NCBI GenBank assembly: GCA_964030785.1 | Contig: OZ034967.1 | Location: 47,101,033 to 47,165,032 of the forward strand | Length of the DNA stretch: 64,000 nucleotides | Reading direction: 5' to 3' | Source of the DNA: Siderastrea siderea | Taxonomy: Eukaryota; Cnidaria; Anthozoa; Scleractinia; Rhizangiidae | Part shown: positions 1-12,585 of the stretch, one piece after another | Layout: each line of letters opens with the position of its first letter | Position numbering within the stretch: the first letter of the stretch is position 1 | Notes under the pieces: model-generated | Database searches by the model: none | Seen by the model: the letters and a program-made list of their open reading frames with translations, nothing else | What the model was told of the DNA's origin: nothing | Position numbers and translations under genes: made by a program

Positions 1-716
1 GATGTTGCAAGCTGGGGGTCTTCCCAGCACCAGAGTAAGCTAAACCAACAAAAAACCAGTTCCCCTTTTCTTGCCAAGAATTGATTAGTTTTATGATCGC
101 ATTCCCAATCAATGAGCTTGTGGCCAATAGCATTCTGGCCAAGAGAAGATCACATGAAGTTCCGTGATTTTTGCCTTAAGTATCTAGCCATTCTTGTGTG
201 GTTGAAGGAGCTATCTCATCCCATGAAATCTCTATCTCTAATAGTTTTGTCTTAAGATCAAAGATCAGACACTGTTTTGACTTCTGTGGCAGCAGACATT
301 TCATTAACTGAACCAAAATGGTGCCAAAAGCGTGAAAAACCCAGATAGAGCCACGATCATTTTGGCCAGCACCAGCCTGGAACGGACAACATGGAACCCC
401 GGACATGGGAACCACAATTTCCAATCCAGAATCAGCTCGCGCCGATGTTAAAACATGACACAGGACTCAGTTAAACTTTTATTGAAGAATTTATATTCAA
501 ACTTTATTTTAGAGCAAATCACAACTGCCTGTATCTGGAAGTCTTATTGTAGCCTCCTTTCCAGTTGAGTACGGATGTGGCGTCACCCATCAAGATGTTC
601 GGTTCCAAGGCTCCACCGCTGACTTGCATAGCACGAATGGGCCTGGGGGAGAGTTTGAATCGATGCTCAGTTCTCATTATAAACGACCCCACGAACAGAG
701 GGTGGCCTGCCTGTGA
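1..716. other. No recognisable gene
   Basis: No protein family is recognisable. A minus-strand open frame (about 424 down to 176) reads as plausible protein (motifs PMSGVPCCPFQ, GSIWVFHAFG) and ends in a stop, so it could be the last exon of a decayed element gene. I see no flanking splice signals that settle this. Confidence 0.3.
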
Positions 717-840
717 TCCATGGATCTATCAAGCCACTGATCTACTGGTCCATCGATCAATACTGACCCATACAGATCCATCGCTCTACCGATCTACTGA
801 TCCCTCGATGTATTTGATCCGTCAATGTCCAGATCTACCT
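717..840. repeat. Degenerate GATC-rich simple repeat
   Basis: The stretch is built from loosely repeated 8-12 bp words such as GATCCATGGATC, TGATCTACTGATC and GATCCATCG. It is a decayed minisatellite. The open reading frame running through it is a by-product of the repetition. Confidence 0.5.
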
Positions 841-899
841 TTCTAATTCCCACGTTGAAAAGGTTTGTGATGTCAGTTGTGAGGTTCTTACACCGAGGA

Positions 900-2010
900 T
901 GTGCCAAATCCACCACGTATACCACAATTCTACACCCTCACAAAGATTCACAAACAAACCCCAATTGGGAGAACAATAATATCAGGCTGCAAAGGGCCCT
1001 ACAGAAAGAACCTCATCGTTTGTTGACAGCCTCCTCCAACCAGTTGCTTAATCACAAAAATCGTATCTAAAAGATACGACAGACTTCATTAATTCATAGA
1101 GAAAACAAAGGTCGTAGAAAACACAATTCTAGTCTCTATGGATGTAGCTAGCCTGTACACAAACATACCATAGGAGGAAGGAATAATCACTTTATGCCAT
1201 ATGAATCATTTTATAAAACAAACCTATACCTCGCTAATACCTCACAGAATTACTGAGACATTCTAAAGAAGAACGCTTTGCAATCTGTTCAAAAAACTAT
1301 CTTCTAGTACAAGGAACGGTGATGGGAACAAAAATAGCTGTTGCATTTGCAAACACCTTTATGTCGACAATAGAGACTGAGATAATTAGCCAAAGTCCTT
1401 ACAAATCACTAGTGTGGAAGAGATTTATCGATGTCATATTCTCATCATGGAATATAGGCAAAGGGTAAATAACCCTGTTCATCGAAGTAGAAAAACTACT
1501 ACCACTTGACCATAACATTTAACGGGTGAAGGCCTAAAATTACTCATAACAAACTCTTCTGAGAAAAAAATTTGAAGAGAACCTAAACAATTTTAAGCGA
1601 AGACTCAGTGTAAGAGTCTATCCAGATAAACTGATAGATAAAGTTCTACCAGAAGTCAAGTATCACAAGAGAATGTCAGCTATAGAAAGCAAAACGAAAA
1701 CACACAAGAAAATACCATCGTTTGTGACAGAATATCACCCTTCGGTGCCTAACCCAAAAAAACATAATGGGCAAATGGCACCTAATAGAAAATCAACCGT
1801 TGCTGAGAGAAATCTTTAAAGATCCTCCAATAATATCATACAAAAAAAGGAAAGTCATTGCAAGACATACTGGTACGAGCTAAACTATGAAGGTCAAAAA
1901 TTCAACAATTCAACCAATGGGAATCATGTATGGCCTGTCAACATTATATAAAAAAATCGTACAATCGGAGACGTCCCTATAATAACAAGTCTACTGAAAA
2001 CGGTATATTA
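900..2010 (+). mobile_element. Penelope-like element 1, decayed reverse transcriptase
   Basis: Degraded Penelope-like retroelement RT read across several frames. In order I can read SGCKGPTERTSSFVD and SYLKDTTDFIN (about 985-1,090, with a stop between them), VSMDVASLYTNIP (about 1,131-1,170), GTVMGTKIAVAFAN (about 1,317-1,360), WKRFIDVIF (1,415-1,441), NQPLLREIFKDPPIISYKK and GKSLQDILVRAKL (about 1,790-1,890). The order and wording match the Penelope RT thumb and palm. The catalytic FIDD-type motif reads FIDV (GAT GTC at 1,430-1,435), so the second catalytic aspartate is lost, and there are many stops and frameshifts. No GIY-YIG nuclease domain is visible downstream. Family placement is firm; activity is excluded. 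Confidence 0.85.
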
Positions 2011-3520
2011 GGAAAACTTCAAATATCGGCAAAACGGGACGATGTTGTAGAAAGAACCATAAGAATGGTTAGTTTTTGCCAGATTCTTGTAGCAAAAATT
2101 GAGAAGATAAGCGATTTATTTTCAGACAAACAATTGTCACAATTTGACAGCAAAATAATTTCGCTAAAACCATGAAAATTTTTCTTTCATCCTTGACAAA
2201 AAACGATTCAAAAGGGTATAGTTTTGCTGAAAATTAAAACTTCCATCAGTCATCAAAAGGAACAGGAGCAATTCTCTACAACCTTTAATCGCGCTGATTG
2301 ACATAGATATACAAGGACATTTTCTGAAAGCTTATAGCGCTCGGAGATCTGGTGGTGAATTATGGAGATTCCATGACGTGCATACAAAAAGTAACATTTA
2401 CACAATAATCTTTCGAGATTTTACGAAACGCTCAGTATAGAGTATGGAGAGCTCTACAATTTGTTCATAAGTAGAATAAAATCAAATAATTTACAGTTAA
2501 CATAAATTTGGCTTGTTTCTTTCCAACTTCTAAACGTATGTCGCAGGTGTTTGTATGTTTCGTAAGATAGCTTGTTTGTGTCATTCAGTTTAAAATCCAC
2601 CAGCGGTATACATTTGTTTGGTAACCAGTTGGTCCAAAGTTCTCCATTTGACAGTTTCCACAGCTTCCGTTCCTTTTACCAGCTTCCCTTTCAATACTCT
2701 ACATCAAACGTGGAGTCCTCTGCATTCTCTGACCTCACCTTTCCTATTACAGGAGGATTCTTATAGCCTTGAATATTAACAGTCACAAATACATTTTCTC
2801 TCAATGCTTCCAGAAGTTTTTCCAAGATAGCGAGAAGCCAACATTCATGGATTCATATATGGACCAGAACATACCTAAAGATTAAGACTTAAAACACAGT
2901 TTGCACATTGCTCTCCGGTTACCTTGACTGAACAAGTTTTTTGTCACTTTCCCATTCAAAAAGGGGCTGTCATTTTCGAGTCTCAAAGATATAAGCAGTT
3001 TGGTTGTTGACGCTGTCCACGACACTAGTTTGGTCTCTTCTTCAACTGTAACAATGAAAATTTAAATTAAACTTACAAAATGTGTTTTTATGAACGACCT
3101 TCACAAGGAATTTTAAGGAAAATAACTTCTTATGTAGCCGGTCGAAGAGAAAGTGCGAGAAATTTTCACTGGAATGGTCTATTGTGTAGAAACCAGAAAT
3201 CATGCAGTTTGTCAGCTGTAGAAAAGAAAAATACATACAAATACTCGAACGGTACCTACAAGTGAAAACGAAAATGCTTTTTTATACCTTTAGGTATAGG
3301 TTTTGTTCATTGTTCTTGGTAGCTGTATGTATTGTGGTTGCAGTCATCTGTAACCTTTCATACAATGAATTCATTATGGTGGATGGCTCGGGGAAGGCTC
3401 AGTGCAGGAACATAAAAACTAGGCGTGTGAGGATAGAAAATTTGCCAAACAAAAGAAATCTTTACAAAACGTGTAGTGTAATTGATTTCGCGATAATACT
3501 GCCATAGAGAAAAAAAATCG
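2011..3520. other. No gene seen; flank between PLE 1 and the THAP transposase
   Basis: Short open frames on both strands (for example 2,572-2,766 plus) resemble nothing I know and lack codon-level coherence. The left end of the transposase element downstream should lie in the last few hundred bases, but no inverted terminus could be identified. Confidence 0.4.
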
Positions 3521-5018
3521 CCCCAGAATCCGTATTGCTGTGTTCCACTTTGTAATCAAAAAGGTTCAACTGGTCGCAAAAATGTTAATATGCTGACCAA
3601 TCCGCCTGGGAGGGATCAATGGCTTCATGCGATTTGAAGAGACATGGGCAAACATTTCACAGTCACAGATGCTACAAAAGTCTGTTCTCTACATGTTAAG
3701 AAAGAAGGCCTTAAGTTCCATCCGTTTTCGCATGGAAAAGGAGTTCACTTCGAAAGAGAAAGCCGCCAAAAAATAAAGCCTCCCCTTCGAATCCAGAAAA
3801 GATCCCGTTGTCAAAGCTAAAAAACATCACTTAACATGAATGCAGTTCCAGGTCGGTCCTCAAAATCTGAGTACAGATGTGAATGCAGCAAAGGATGTCT
3901 TAGAAAATGACGCGATAGTGACGACTAGCGAGGAAAGGTCATGCACTCCAGATAGCCCTAATGTTGACAGTAGCAGTGTGGGTGGCAATCAGCTGTCTTA
4001 CAAAGATCTTCAGAGAAAGGTGGCTGAAATAGAAAAGTTACTTGAGGAAACTAAGGAGAGTAAATTAAAATTGGAAGCTGAGTTGGATAAACTTTAGAAT
4101 CATGCATTCAAACTTTCAGAGAAGTGTGAAAACTTGGAAATGAGAATAATTACATTCAAAAACTTTATTTCTGACGAGGCTATTGCATTCTATACAGGAT
4201 TTCCACCGTATGATGTTTTCATGGTAACATTCACTTACTTAAATCCGGGAGAAAATGTCCGATTTTGGCGTTCTATTCCCAAGGACGTTGATCTTGAATA
4301 CTATGAAAGGGAACCTGAACTTGGTGTTGGACCAGGGAGGCCCAGAACATTGAATCCTAAAGAGCAGGTTTTCCTAGTAATGTGTAGACTAAGGCAGGGC
4401 TTCGCAGAACGCCATTTAGGGCATTTTTTGACATCTCTCATAGTTTCATGGATACATTTTATGCATTAAAGCTAGAACAGTTGAACATGTGGCCATCCCG
4501 AAAAGTGGTGGATGATTACATGCCTTGTGATTTTAACAGCAAGTACCCAAACACAAGAGTAATTGTAGATTGTACTGAACTCAAGTGCCAAATGCCAAGC
4601 AGTCTTCTCCTAAACTGTTTAGCTCATATACGAATCACACTACTCTCAAAGGACTGATTGGCATGTCACCTGCTGGACAGATCACATTCATAAGTGAACT
4701 GTACACCGGTAGGATATCTGATAGGGAAATAACCAAGAAAAGTGGATTTCTGGATCTTCCTTTTGATGCCAATCGTTCTGTCATTGCTGATAAAGGTTTC
4801 ACTATCAAGGATCTTTTTCCAGTTGGTGTGTCATTGAATATTCCCCCATTTTTGGGAGTTCTGCCCAGATGCCTGCTGATGTGGTAAAAACCCAAGAAAT
4901 CACATCCTTGAGAATACATGTTGAGAGGGCAATTGACAAAATCAAGAATGTTCGCATCTGTGAAAGAAGGGAAAGTGTAATTCCTTTAAAGCTAATGGAT
5001 TTAGCCAATCAGATGTGA
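3521..5018 (+). pseudogene. THAP/DDE_Tnp_4 transposase, ISL2EU-type, copy A
   Basis: Relic of a DNA transposase. It begins with a C2CH THAP zinc finger (YCCVPLCNQKG at about 3,533-3,565; closing CSLH near 3,689), broken by an in-frame TGA in the middle. A coiled-coil segment follows (3,990-4,097, KVAEIEKLLEETKES). Then comes the HTH part of the DDE_Tnp_4 family (FYTGFPPYDVF; GRPRTLNPKEQVFLVMCRLR), and after a frameshift the catalytic core. First Asp lies in VIVDCTEL (about 4,559-4,580), second in VIADKGFTI (about 4,778-4,804), and Glu in HVERAIDKIKN (about 4,914-4,946). All three catalytic residues survive but in different frames. Stop is TGA at 5,016-5,018. A YqaJ-domain gene lies convergently just downstream, the arrangement seen in copy B at 15.5-20.5 kb. 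ISL2EU placement is from memory of that superfamily. Confidence 0.8.
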
Positions 5019-5149
5019 ACTGTAAGTGCACATTTGTGTAATCAAGACCCCATTATCTAATAAGGTAAAGTCATGTGGCCAGGTGGCTCATTGACTTAAG
5101 ACTTGTAGGACTTGACCCATGCTGTAGGCGTCTCCACTCTGAAGCAGCA

Positions 5150-5835
5150 AAGGAAATGAAATGCTGGAAATAATATGCCTCTAGTTTCTGACTCAAATTG
5201 TCCCAAAAATGTTGATGAAATTTTCTTTCAGTTACATCCCTTTGAATGTGTAGACAATAAAATCACACCAAGCAGCACCAGTTATTGCTAATTGGCCTTG
5301 CACTTGAGCATAATTTTCGTGATCAGTTTTCAAACAACATTTATTACCTACTCGATGACAAAAAATGTGGGATCAGCACAAGCCTCTAATGGGGTGACAG
5401 CAGATTTTGTTGATGGACACTATACTTCCAAGATTCCAAAAGGTTGACTGCATCCAAAGTCAACAACTTTCCCATCAGGGGTGGCTGCAAGCACTGGCAT
5501 TTGGTTTGAAACTACGAGCCCACATTTGAGCAAAACTACTGGTGTTTTTCTTGCATTCATGAACTTTTGATATTCATGAATAGCAGTTCCTTCATATCTT
5601 TTCCCATGGGAAGTGTGCCTTCTGGTGAAGTCCTTTGGATTCATTAGGTCCTTAGCAAACGTTTCATGATTTCGCTGCCTTCTTGATATCATATGAAACC
5701 CTGAGGCTGTGAATCTGAACTTTCTATGTTCCTTTCATTCCTCACTGCTTGCCTGACCTCTTGCTTCCAATTCGATTTCATTAATTTCATTTTCATCTTC
5801 TTCAAGTGAAGTTAAAAATGTTCTCTCTTCCCGGA
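5150..5835 (-). pseudogene. YqaJ-like exonuclease domain gene, copy A
   Basis: Minus-strand YqaJ/lambda-exonuclease fold. In order: KFRFTASGFHMISR (about 5,680-5,730), HGKRYEGTAIHEY (about 5,570-5,610), then GLVVSNQMPVLAATPDGKVVD with the metal-binding Asp of the SPDG/TPDG motif, and FGILEV (ends 5,420) with the acidic residue of the ExK motif. After a frameshift the QVQGQLAITGAAWCDFIVYT motif lies at about 5,245-5,305, and ERKFHQHFW at about 5,205-5,232. A stop codon precedes KEHRKF and at least two frame changes occur, so it is dead. It faces the THAP transposase convergently. The SWIM finger and SAP motif seen in copy B are not visible upstream here. Confidence 0.8.
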
Positions 5836-6190
5836 AACAGTGTCTGGGTAGGCTCTTGGTACAGAGTCTTTCAGGGGAAAACGTGGATGGCTATTTATGT
5901 CTACATCTAAATTAGGAAGTCTGGGAACACTATTGATATTGACATTCACCTGAAAGTTGGCCTCAGTATACGACGATTGATAGCTGCTTGTAGAGCCCAC
6001 AGGGCTGCTACCAAACTTTGTACCATTTCACTGACTGGATTTGAGAGTAGAGTAGCAATTCCCATTTTGGGGTCATTTGAAGCTTTGGCTTTTTTAAATT
6101 TTTCTTCTTCTTCGGAAGAACTGTGGCCATTTTTTCCAGGAGTCGACGAAGACCCTCTTTCTCTATAGTAACAGAATTGCCACCAGTGAA
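5836..6190 (-). other. Open coding-like stretch upstream of the YqaJ relic
   Basis: Two minus-strand open frames overlap: one with a Ser/Glu-rich patch (SSSEEEEKFKKAK) followed by NPVSEMVQSLVAALWAL, the other with NVNINSVPRLPNLDVDIN. They probably form the amino-terminal part of the YqaJ gene of copy A, split by a frameshift. No known domain is recognised. The stretch abuts the Kolobok-like relic at about 6,190, which may be an element boundary. Confidence 0.35.
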
Positions 6191-8910
6191 CCGTTCCTTC
6201 CATCACCACACAAGTACACCTTATCATACTGTTTCAGTATGTCCACAATTAGAGCATTCATTTTCTTCCAGACATCCTTAATGACGGGTGCAGGGCAATG
6301 TTTTTGAAATCATGTGAATGTATTGCTGCTGATAAACTTAAGACCTAGGGCGTAGCACAGTAAAGCAAATTTGCTGTAATTATTTCCAGAAATTATAATT
6401 GCTGCAGCAAACAGGGAATCATTCAGGTAAAACTCTGCATTGTGCTTCACCACCAGTACCTCAGATGACACCCATTTTTTGGAGTGACCATTTTTACACT
6501 TGCTCAAAATTTCTACACGGGATCCAATGTTCTTAACATCCTGTGTGACTTGGAGACCCTCTCCATAGACTTTCCCTTCGATCCCCATTGTGCAGGTATC
6601 TGTGGAAAGCTCTAGAAGCTTTTCAATTGAGACCATCACTCTCATGCGTGAATGTAATTCAAGGAATGTCTCGAGGTCTTCAACACTGGTCAGCTGAGCA
6701 AATGCATTCTCTAGCTTTTTAAGAACTTCATCCTTGTTTTTCTCAGCTGACCTGGAACCTCCAAGTTCCTCCTGCTGACCAGAAGCATTCTGCGGGCGAA
6801 CCTCGGCAGTAACCGCAGAAGCTTCTCCGGCACCAATAATATGGCCAGTATCCGAATCGCAATCAAATTGGTGGCTGGAACCACAATCCCCATAGAGAGG
6901 ATCAACCATTGTTAATGTCCATTCATCCTCGTCACTGCTGATGTCTATGCTGTGAAAAAGCAATGTTTTCATATACAAGTTCACTGTAATGGAATAAGCA
7001 TTTGCGTTTGGGCTGTTCTTGTAATGAAAACCTGCATTTTTGATTCAAGATCTGTAAAACAGCAGTAATAATTTTTTTTGGCCAAATAATAAGAAACATG
7101 TTTTTTAGTTGATGGGCCTGGACCTGTGCTTGTGAGCAATTGGGTAGGACACAATAAAGTGTGCTGTAAACAGCAATTGGAAGGTTTACTTTATCTGATA
7201 TTAACGACTGTCCATTCTCAAATAACGTAATATACTGACGAATGTGTAATGACACTAATCACAATTTAGTCATGGACAAGAGTTATCCCTTCAATAACAA
7301 TATGTAAGGCAGGACTAAACATGACATACCTGGCTTCAATAAAATGTTGTGTGCCATCAGGAGTCTCATCACTGTCATTTTCATGCATACTCCATTCTTT
7401 ATCATCACATATGCTGTCACTATCCTCATCACTGGAAATGTCACTCTTGTTTAGTTCTTCCAGGAAGACACTCGTATTAGGCAAAGATTCAGATGAAAAA
7501 TGTCATTGTTCACATAACCTAATTTAGAATAAAGAAATCCTCTGCAGACTTTCCATCAGGTCAAACTAAGAGAATCTAAATTTGTTTTTGTTTATAGAAC
7601 TAAAATTTTATTTCAGCTACATTCCAATTGTACATGGCTGGCAAAAAAGTTATTTTTTGGAGCCCTGAGAACTTTCTCCACTACAAGAGCATGGACAGCG
7701 TAAGACAACAACAATTTTCAGTGTAACCTGTGCTAGTGGATACCTTCCATTGACAGACACTTTTCTGTCTTTAGGGGACACTAGAATATGGTCCGAGGAT
7801 ATGTTTGAATGAGAAGTCAACATTTTATAGAGGTAAGTAGAAACTGATTGTAGTAAAAGGGAGCATACCTTTGTTCCAGATCTGCAAAATGGTGGTTGTC
7901 ATAAACAAACGCACTCTCGTCTTCTTCACTTGAAGTGTCACTATCAGCACTTGCACCTTGATCTTCGTTATCAAGAAGAGAGAATGGATTTCCAGAAAGG
8001 CTATCGTTCCTTTGGTCGAACAATTGGAACCGTGTTTCCTCTGGATCTCCTTGCTCCATGATATCAGCAACACTTGATTGACATAAAAAAACCCAGGCAT
8101 CAGACATTTGACAGTGACCAGATACAGTCAACTCTTACTGTGAAGGAAATGTTGGAACCCCATAAATTACATGTATTTTGTCCGTGAAAGGAAGAGCCAC
8201 AACCAACACACATTGGGTATTGGTCATATTTGAATCAGATTCTATTCAGATAAGTATAGTAAAACCTTAATTGCAAAAGCTACATGTAAATAATATAAGT
8301 GCATTGAGAACAATAAAATATTACTTTGCATAGACTTATGTTGAATAATGCTTCCGATTAAAGACTCATAACTGTCTGAGAGTGTGCTTGATTGTCCTAA
8401 CTGTAATGCTGGAGAAGCAAATTTAGGCACAGCCCCTGTACGACGTGGAGTGGACATGACAGGAATACCACCATTGTAATCATCAGATCTAGACATGAGC
8501 TGCATTTAAAACAAAAACATAGATTTGCTGGTGAGCTCAGTAAACAAATTTGCCGCTGATTTGGAGTCTGTGTGATCATAAATTATGACGTAAATCAGGC
8601 AATGTTCAGGACATGTATAAAACTTCTAAAGCTTACCCACGTCACTCTGTGTTGTAGGACGGAATTCCACTTCCACACTAAATGAAATCAAAAACAAATA
8701 CGGACTAAGCCTGATGTAATGTATGTGAATCATAATGGCTTCCAAAATAAAATGTAATCGTGTATAAAAACGTAGTTCTGGATCTATGTTTTGTTGGCAA
8801 GTGAGATAGTCTCACCTCAAAACGTTCCCTCTGTTTCCATCGCGTGATGAATGCAGCAGTACTTCTGCAATCGCACTATCCATGGTGTTGGCAAAACCCA
8901 TGGCCGTTTT
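6190..8910 (-). pseudogene. Kolobok-like transposase gene relic K1, multi-exon
   Basis: Minus-strand gene model with good splice signals. Exons, high to low coordinate: about 8,910-8,815 (MGFANTMDSAIAEV, donor GTGAGA), 8,680-8,638, 8,499-about 8,327 (SRSDDYNGG...), about 8,074-7,869 (donor GTATGC), about 7,484-7,331 (donor GTATGT), and from 6,952 downward (acceptor TTTTCACAG). The 7,331/6,952 junction is in phase and gives EAS-IDISSDEDEW. The amino half is acidic with repeated SSDEDE-type patches. The last exon holds the conserved core: KWVSSEVLVV, LNDSLFAAAIIISGNNYSKF, CYALGLKFISSNTF, then after a stop KQYDKVYLCGDGRNG, whose GDGR carries a catalytic Asp in this family. The core stops abruptly at about 6,190, where the usual DSPG-AKYCTYT continuation is missing. 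The superfamily name is from memory; the domain family itself recurs at 9.6-11.1 and 47.4-47.9 kb. Confidence 0.6.
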
Positions 8911-9640
8911 TCGTGTCCTCCATGAATGGTACAGACTCCCGAAGCCATATAAGCTTCACTGAGCCAGGCAGACTCAGCCTTCCCCTTGACCGACCCGACT
9001 GGTTCTTCAGCATCGCCATTTGAAATACCGTCTCGATCACCGAATAAATCTTTAGAATAAAAAACATGCGCTGATATAGACACTATGATACTTCTTTCTT
9101 CACACAATATTCACAATAAAACTTCCCAAGAACTAAATGCAATGATGGAAGCAGACATAAAAACGATTCGACACTATCGAAGAAAATGGCAGATTTAATT
9201 CGGCAGAAGAAAATTGCAATAATGAACGTGAAAGTAAATGCATCATTCGATGAGATAAATGTATAAACAGGGTATCAAACTTCGGCAGATTTTGGTGAAA
9301 TTTGGCCTGAACATTCCTTGGATATTTTCAAACCAAAGTGTGTCGCGGATTTTTGAAATTTATAATATTTCGCCGTGGCAATCTTCAACAGAATGCGCAT
9401 TGCATGTTCTTTGCTGCTCGAACTTGACAGATTAATTAAAAATTTACCAGTCAGAATATCAAAAAATGCTCACACACTTTAGGTGATTGATCATTTGTGA
9501 TTAACACCATGCAGTTATTTTGCCTATACGCATGGATTTTGATACCCTATTAATTCAATTGAATGACACATGGTCAATGTCGCGGTTGCAATTCACATTT
9601 TGTTTTCCGAAGTCTTCATTTATTAACCTTTGTAATGATA
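8911..9640. other. No gene seen
   Basis: A minus-strand frame (9,107-8,817) overlaps the first exon of K1 but in another frame. The rest is AT-rich, with no domain, repeat or terminus recognised. Confidence 0.4.
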
Positions 9641-11095
9641 TATAGTTTACCATGTTTTTAAAATGGCGCGCACACTAGTTTTTTTCCAGAGGACACCTGT
9701 GGTCTGGGGTAACCTTAACAGCTCTTGCATCCAATGATATTCTGCACCCTCTTCCAGATACATGGATGTCATGTTGCTCTGACACAATCCGCAATTTGTA
9801 ATAACTTTGTAATGTACCCGGTGTAAGTTCACATTCTTTGAACCAAAAATTTATAAGGACATTGAACTTGCTCTCAGCCAATTAGAATGACCTCAGCCCA
9901 TATCTTCATGACTCACCTCTCCTGCTTTCTCTGCCACATTCAATCTCATACAAGAGAGAAAGTAGTTTAAATGTCAGAGTTGTCTGGTGGAGTAAGCCTT
10001 TCCCGTCAGACTCGTCACCACTATCATCGCTGCCTTCTTCACTTCCTTCAGTTCCATCTTCGCTTTCACTGCCACCAACTTCACTTTCATCACTTTCTCT
10101 GTCATCAACTTCACTGTCTTCGCTTTCTTCATTATTGCTAGTACCCCTCTGGACTGGTCATTGTTTCAGAACCACCTTTATTGCTACACTTGCCATACGA
10201 ACACACAGCAGTGGGTGGAAACCACATCCCTCCTGTTCTTCATCTTCAGACACCCACTGATGGATGTCCCGACTGTGATACTTTCCTAATAGCGCATTTT
10301 CCGGGCATACTCCGAGGAAGAATTTCCACTTTGTTTCAGTGTAGAGCAGTGGTTTCCTTTTGCTGCAGCCAGAAAATCGTCTGAGAAACAGCCACATTTC
10401 TTCGAATGTGCCTTCTCTTCACAAACGCACTGCACTGAGCTAACCACGGGAAATTTTTTAGGTGTAAAGAAGTGAAGCCTTTGTGCTCCTTTAACATATT
10501 TGCATGTGATCGACCAAGATGTCCACCACACAACATAACACAACTTAGATTCCCATCAGCAAAAACATTTCTGAATGAATTGCCAGAGGATGAGTCCTGG
10601 TCCTGTCAATTTAACGCGCATCCCATCCACTCCTCCTTTGCCTTTTTAAACAATTTGTATGCAAGGTGACCCTCTGCCGCCTTTGATGTTGTTTGAGTCA
10701 TGCATACGTAAATGACCATAATGTAAGATACCACCAGACAAGAAATCAAAAATAACAAAAGTACAGCACTGGCTATGGAAGCCCCAAATCAGCCAACAGC
10801 AATCCAAGGAAGTCACCGCATGTTCCCAGCTTCCAATGAGGGAAGGTCTTTGCTCTTCATGCTCACTTTTTCACTATCACACATTTTGTCGAGGACAGAT
10901 TTTATATGTGGATGAGCAATTTCAATGATCCGATAAAAATTGCTCTTGGCAAGAACATTCATGCTAAGACCAATTTTCAGCACCTTTGAATGTGTTGGAT
11001 AGCCTTGACCATAAACCAGAACATGAACCCAAGGCCAACTGACTGCTGGAGCGATGCAACTTCGTTTCATAGCCACCGTCACACCTAAACCATAC
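9640..11095 (-). pseudogene. Kolobok-like transposase relic K2
   Basis: Second minus-strand relic of the same broad family, read from high to low coordinate. VHVLVYGQGYPTHSKVLKIG and NVLAKSNFYRIIE (about 11,045-10,900) match the SGNNYSKF...ISSNTF block of K1. Further on come FFTPKKFPVV (about 10,445-10,475) and cysteine pairs (CVCEEKAHSKKCGC). A highly acidic stretch follows at about 9,990-10,140 (EESEDSEVDDRES, SEEGSDDSGDES). The carboxyl block VHYKVITNCGLCQSNMT and EYHWMQELLRLP lies at about 9,720-9,820. Several frame changes and stops separate the blocks. The acidic insert splits the cysteine-rich region from the carboxyl block. Confidence 0.55.
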
Positions 11096-12585
11096 TTCTG
11101 CCTTCAGGAACCCGGGATGTAACGAACATTTTGGAGTGAATTATGGTCACTTAAAGTCAAGGGACATTCCAAATTATTTAGAACGCGACATCAAGAAAAT
11201 TTCGCCAGCATATCCCGGCTATGTAAAGGTAACTTAACATTCTAAGCGTGAATTGGTTCCAATCTCTGTTTTCCCCGTAACTATCAAGGAAAAGCCAGGA
11301 ATCTGCAATCTTTGATTTCCTGAGCCTGCGATTGAATTAGAAATTCACACCTAAGGTGTGAAAATTGACACCTTGTATATTAATTTCCTGAAAGCCCAAG
11401 TCTTGATTAATAAGCCCATGTGACTTTGATTTCTTAAAGTTATTTCACTTTGAAGATAATACTTTTCAAAATGGACATGTTTATAGCAGTACTACCACCT
11501 TAAGCAGTGATGTAAAGTTTTAAGGAGAAATTAAATGCTGGTCACTCAGGGGTTAAAGAGTTAAGTAAGTGTTATGGTTTCTGCTTCTTCACATACTCTT
11601 TTCTCTATGTTAACCTCTTCCCTCCTTAACCATCCTTTCTAGTTCACTTTCTCTTATTTCTTATTCCTTTATTTATTTATTTGTTTGCTACTACTAAATT
11701 GCTACCTAACTACCTACTTTCTTTTGAGGATTCATACAATTTCAAAAGAATTTGATGCATTTTCACCACAAAAAATAACCTATAACACTGTGACAGCACT
11801 TCTTTCAAATCTCAATTTCACATTTCCTAATGAGGTTCCCTTAGCTATATCCTCACCAGAACCTTAGTAAGCTCTTACCACAAAGTTGTGATACACATAC
11901 ATACACATAAGTATTGCAGATCAGTGTATTATTATACATGTAAACTCACCAACCACAACCATTTCCAGATTCTTCATGACATTCCTGAGTTCTCTGCAGA
12001 GTTCCCCAACTTTACAGTCAGTTACGTCGTGGTAGGGAATGAATCGTACTGGAACTAGGGTTTCATGTCACGTTTCTCCTCAAACTCAAACTCGTTTCCC
12101 TCTTCTTAGAGAAAAGGTCCTGAGCATGGCGCAGAAGCCTTTGACACAGACTGGTAAGACCACCACCAGTATTTCCAGATGTCTGGTTTGTGGACACTCT
12201 TGAATGTAAGCTTGATAATGAAGACTTAAGATCTTTGTTGACACCAATAAGAGTCTGGAAGCATTCGCACTCCCAAGCCAATCCAAACATGCTGTCTTCA
12301 GAGGCATTTGATTGTCATTTTGTACTTGTCTTAAGCAGCCTTCTCTTTATTCTTCAGAAATTTAAATCTCTGTCGAAACCAGAAATCACTGGCACCAGTT
12401 CTTCTTTCTTTTTTACTGTTTTTTAATGTTTACTTCACTTTGTCTCTTTTGACCCAGTAGTACACTGCGTATTGTTAGTCAAGTCTCAACTTGTAATGAG
12501 CTAGAGAATCCCACACAGTAAGCTGGTCTGGTGTAAAAGCACCCAACATGCCGACTACACTAACACGAGCATTTAAAGTGAAATA
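11096..12585. other. No confident gene; scattered short frames
   Basis: AT-rich DNA. Minus-strand frames at 12,063-12,310 (GLAWECECFQ; QANPNMLSS on the opposite strand) read as possible exon debris but match no family I know. No terminal repeats were found. Confidence 0.3.

Noticed and set aside
565..1070. Two plus-strand frames of 80-93 codons
   Set aside because: The first is generated by the GATC-rich repeat; the second overlaps PLE RT sequence in the wrong frame.
3042..3507. Overlapping short frames with hydrophobic segments
   Set aside because: Frames on both strands overlap, lack conserved words and lie just outside the THAP coding start.
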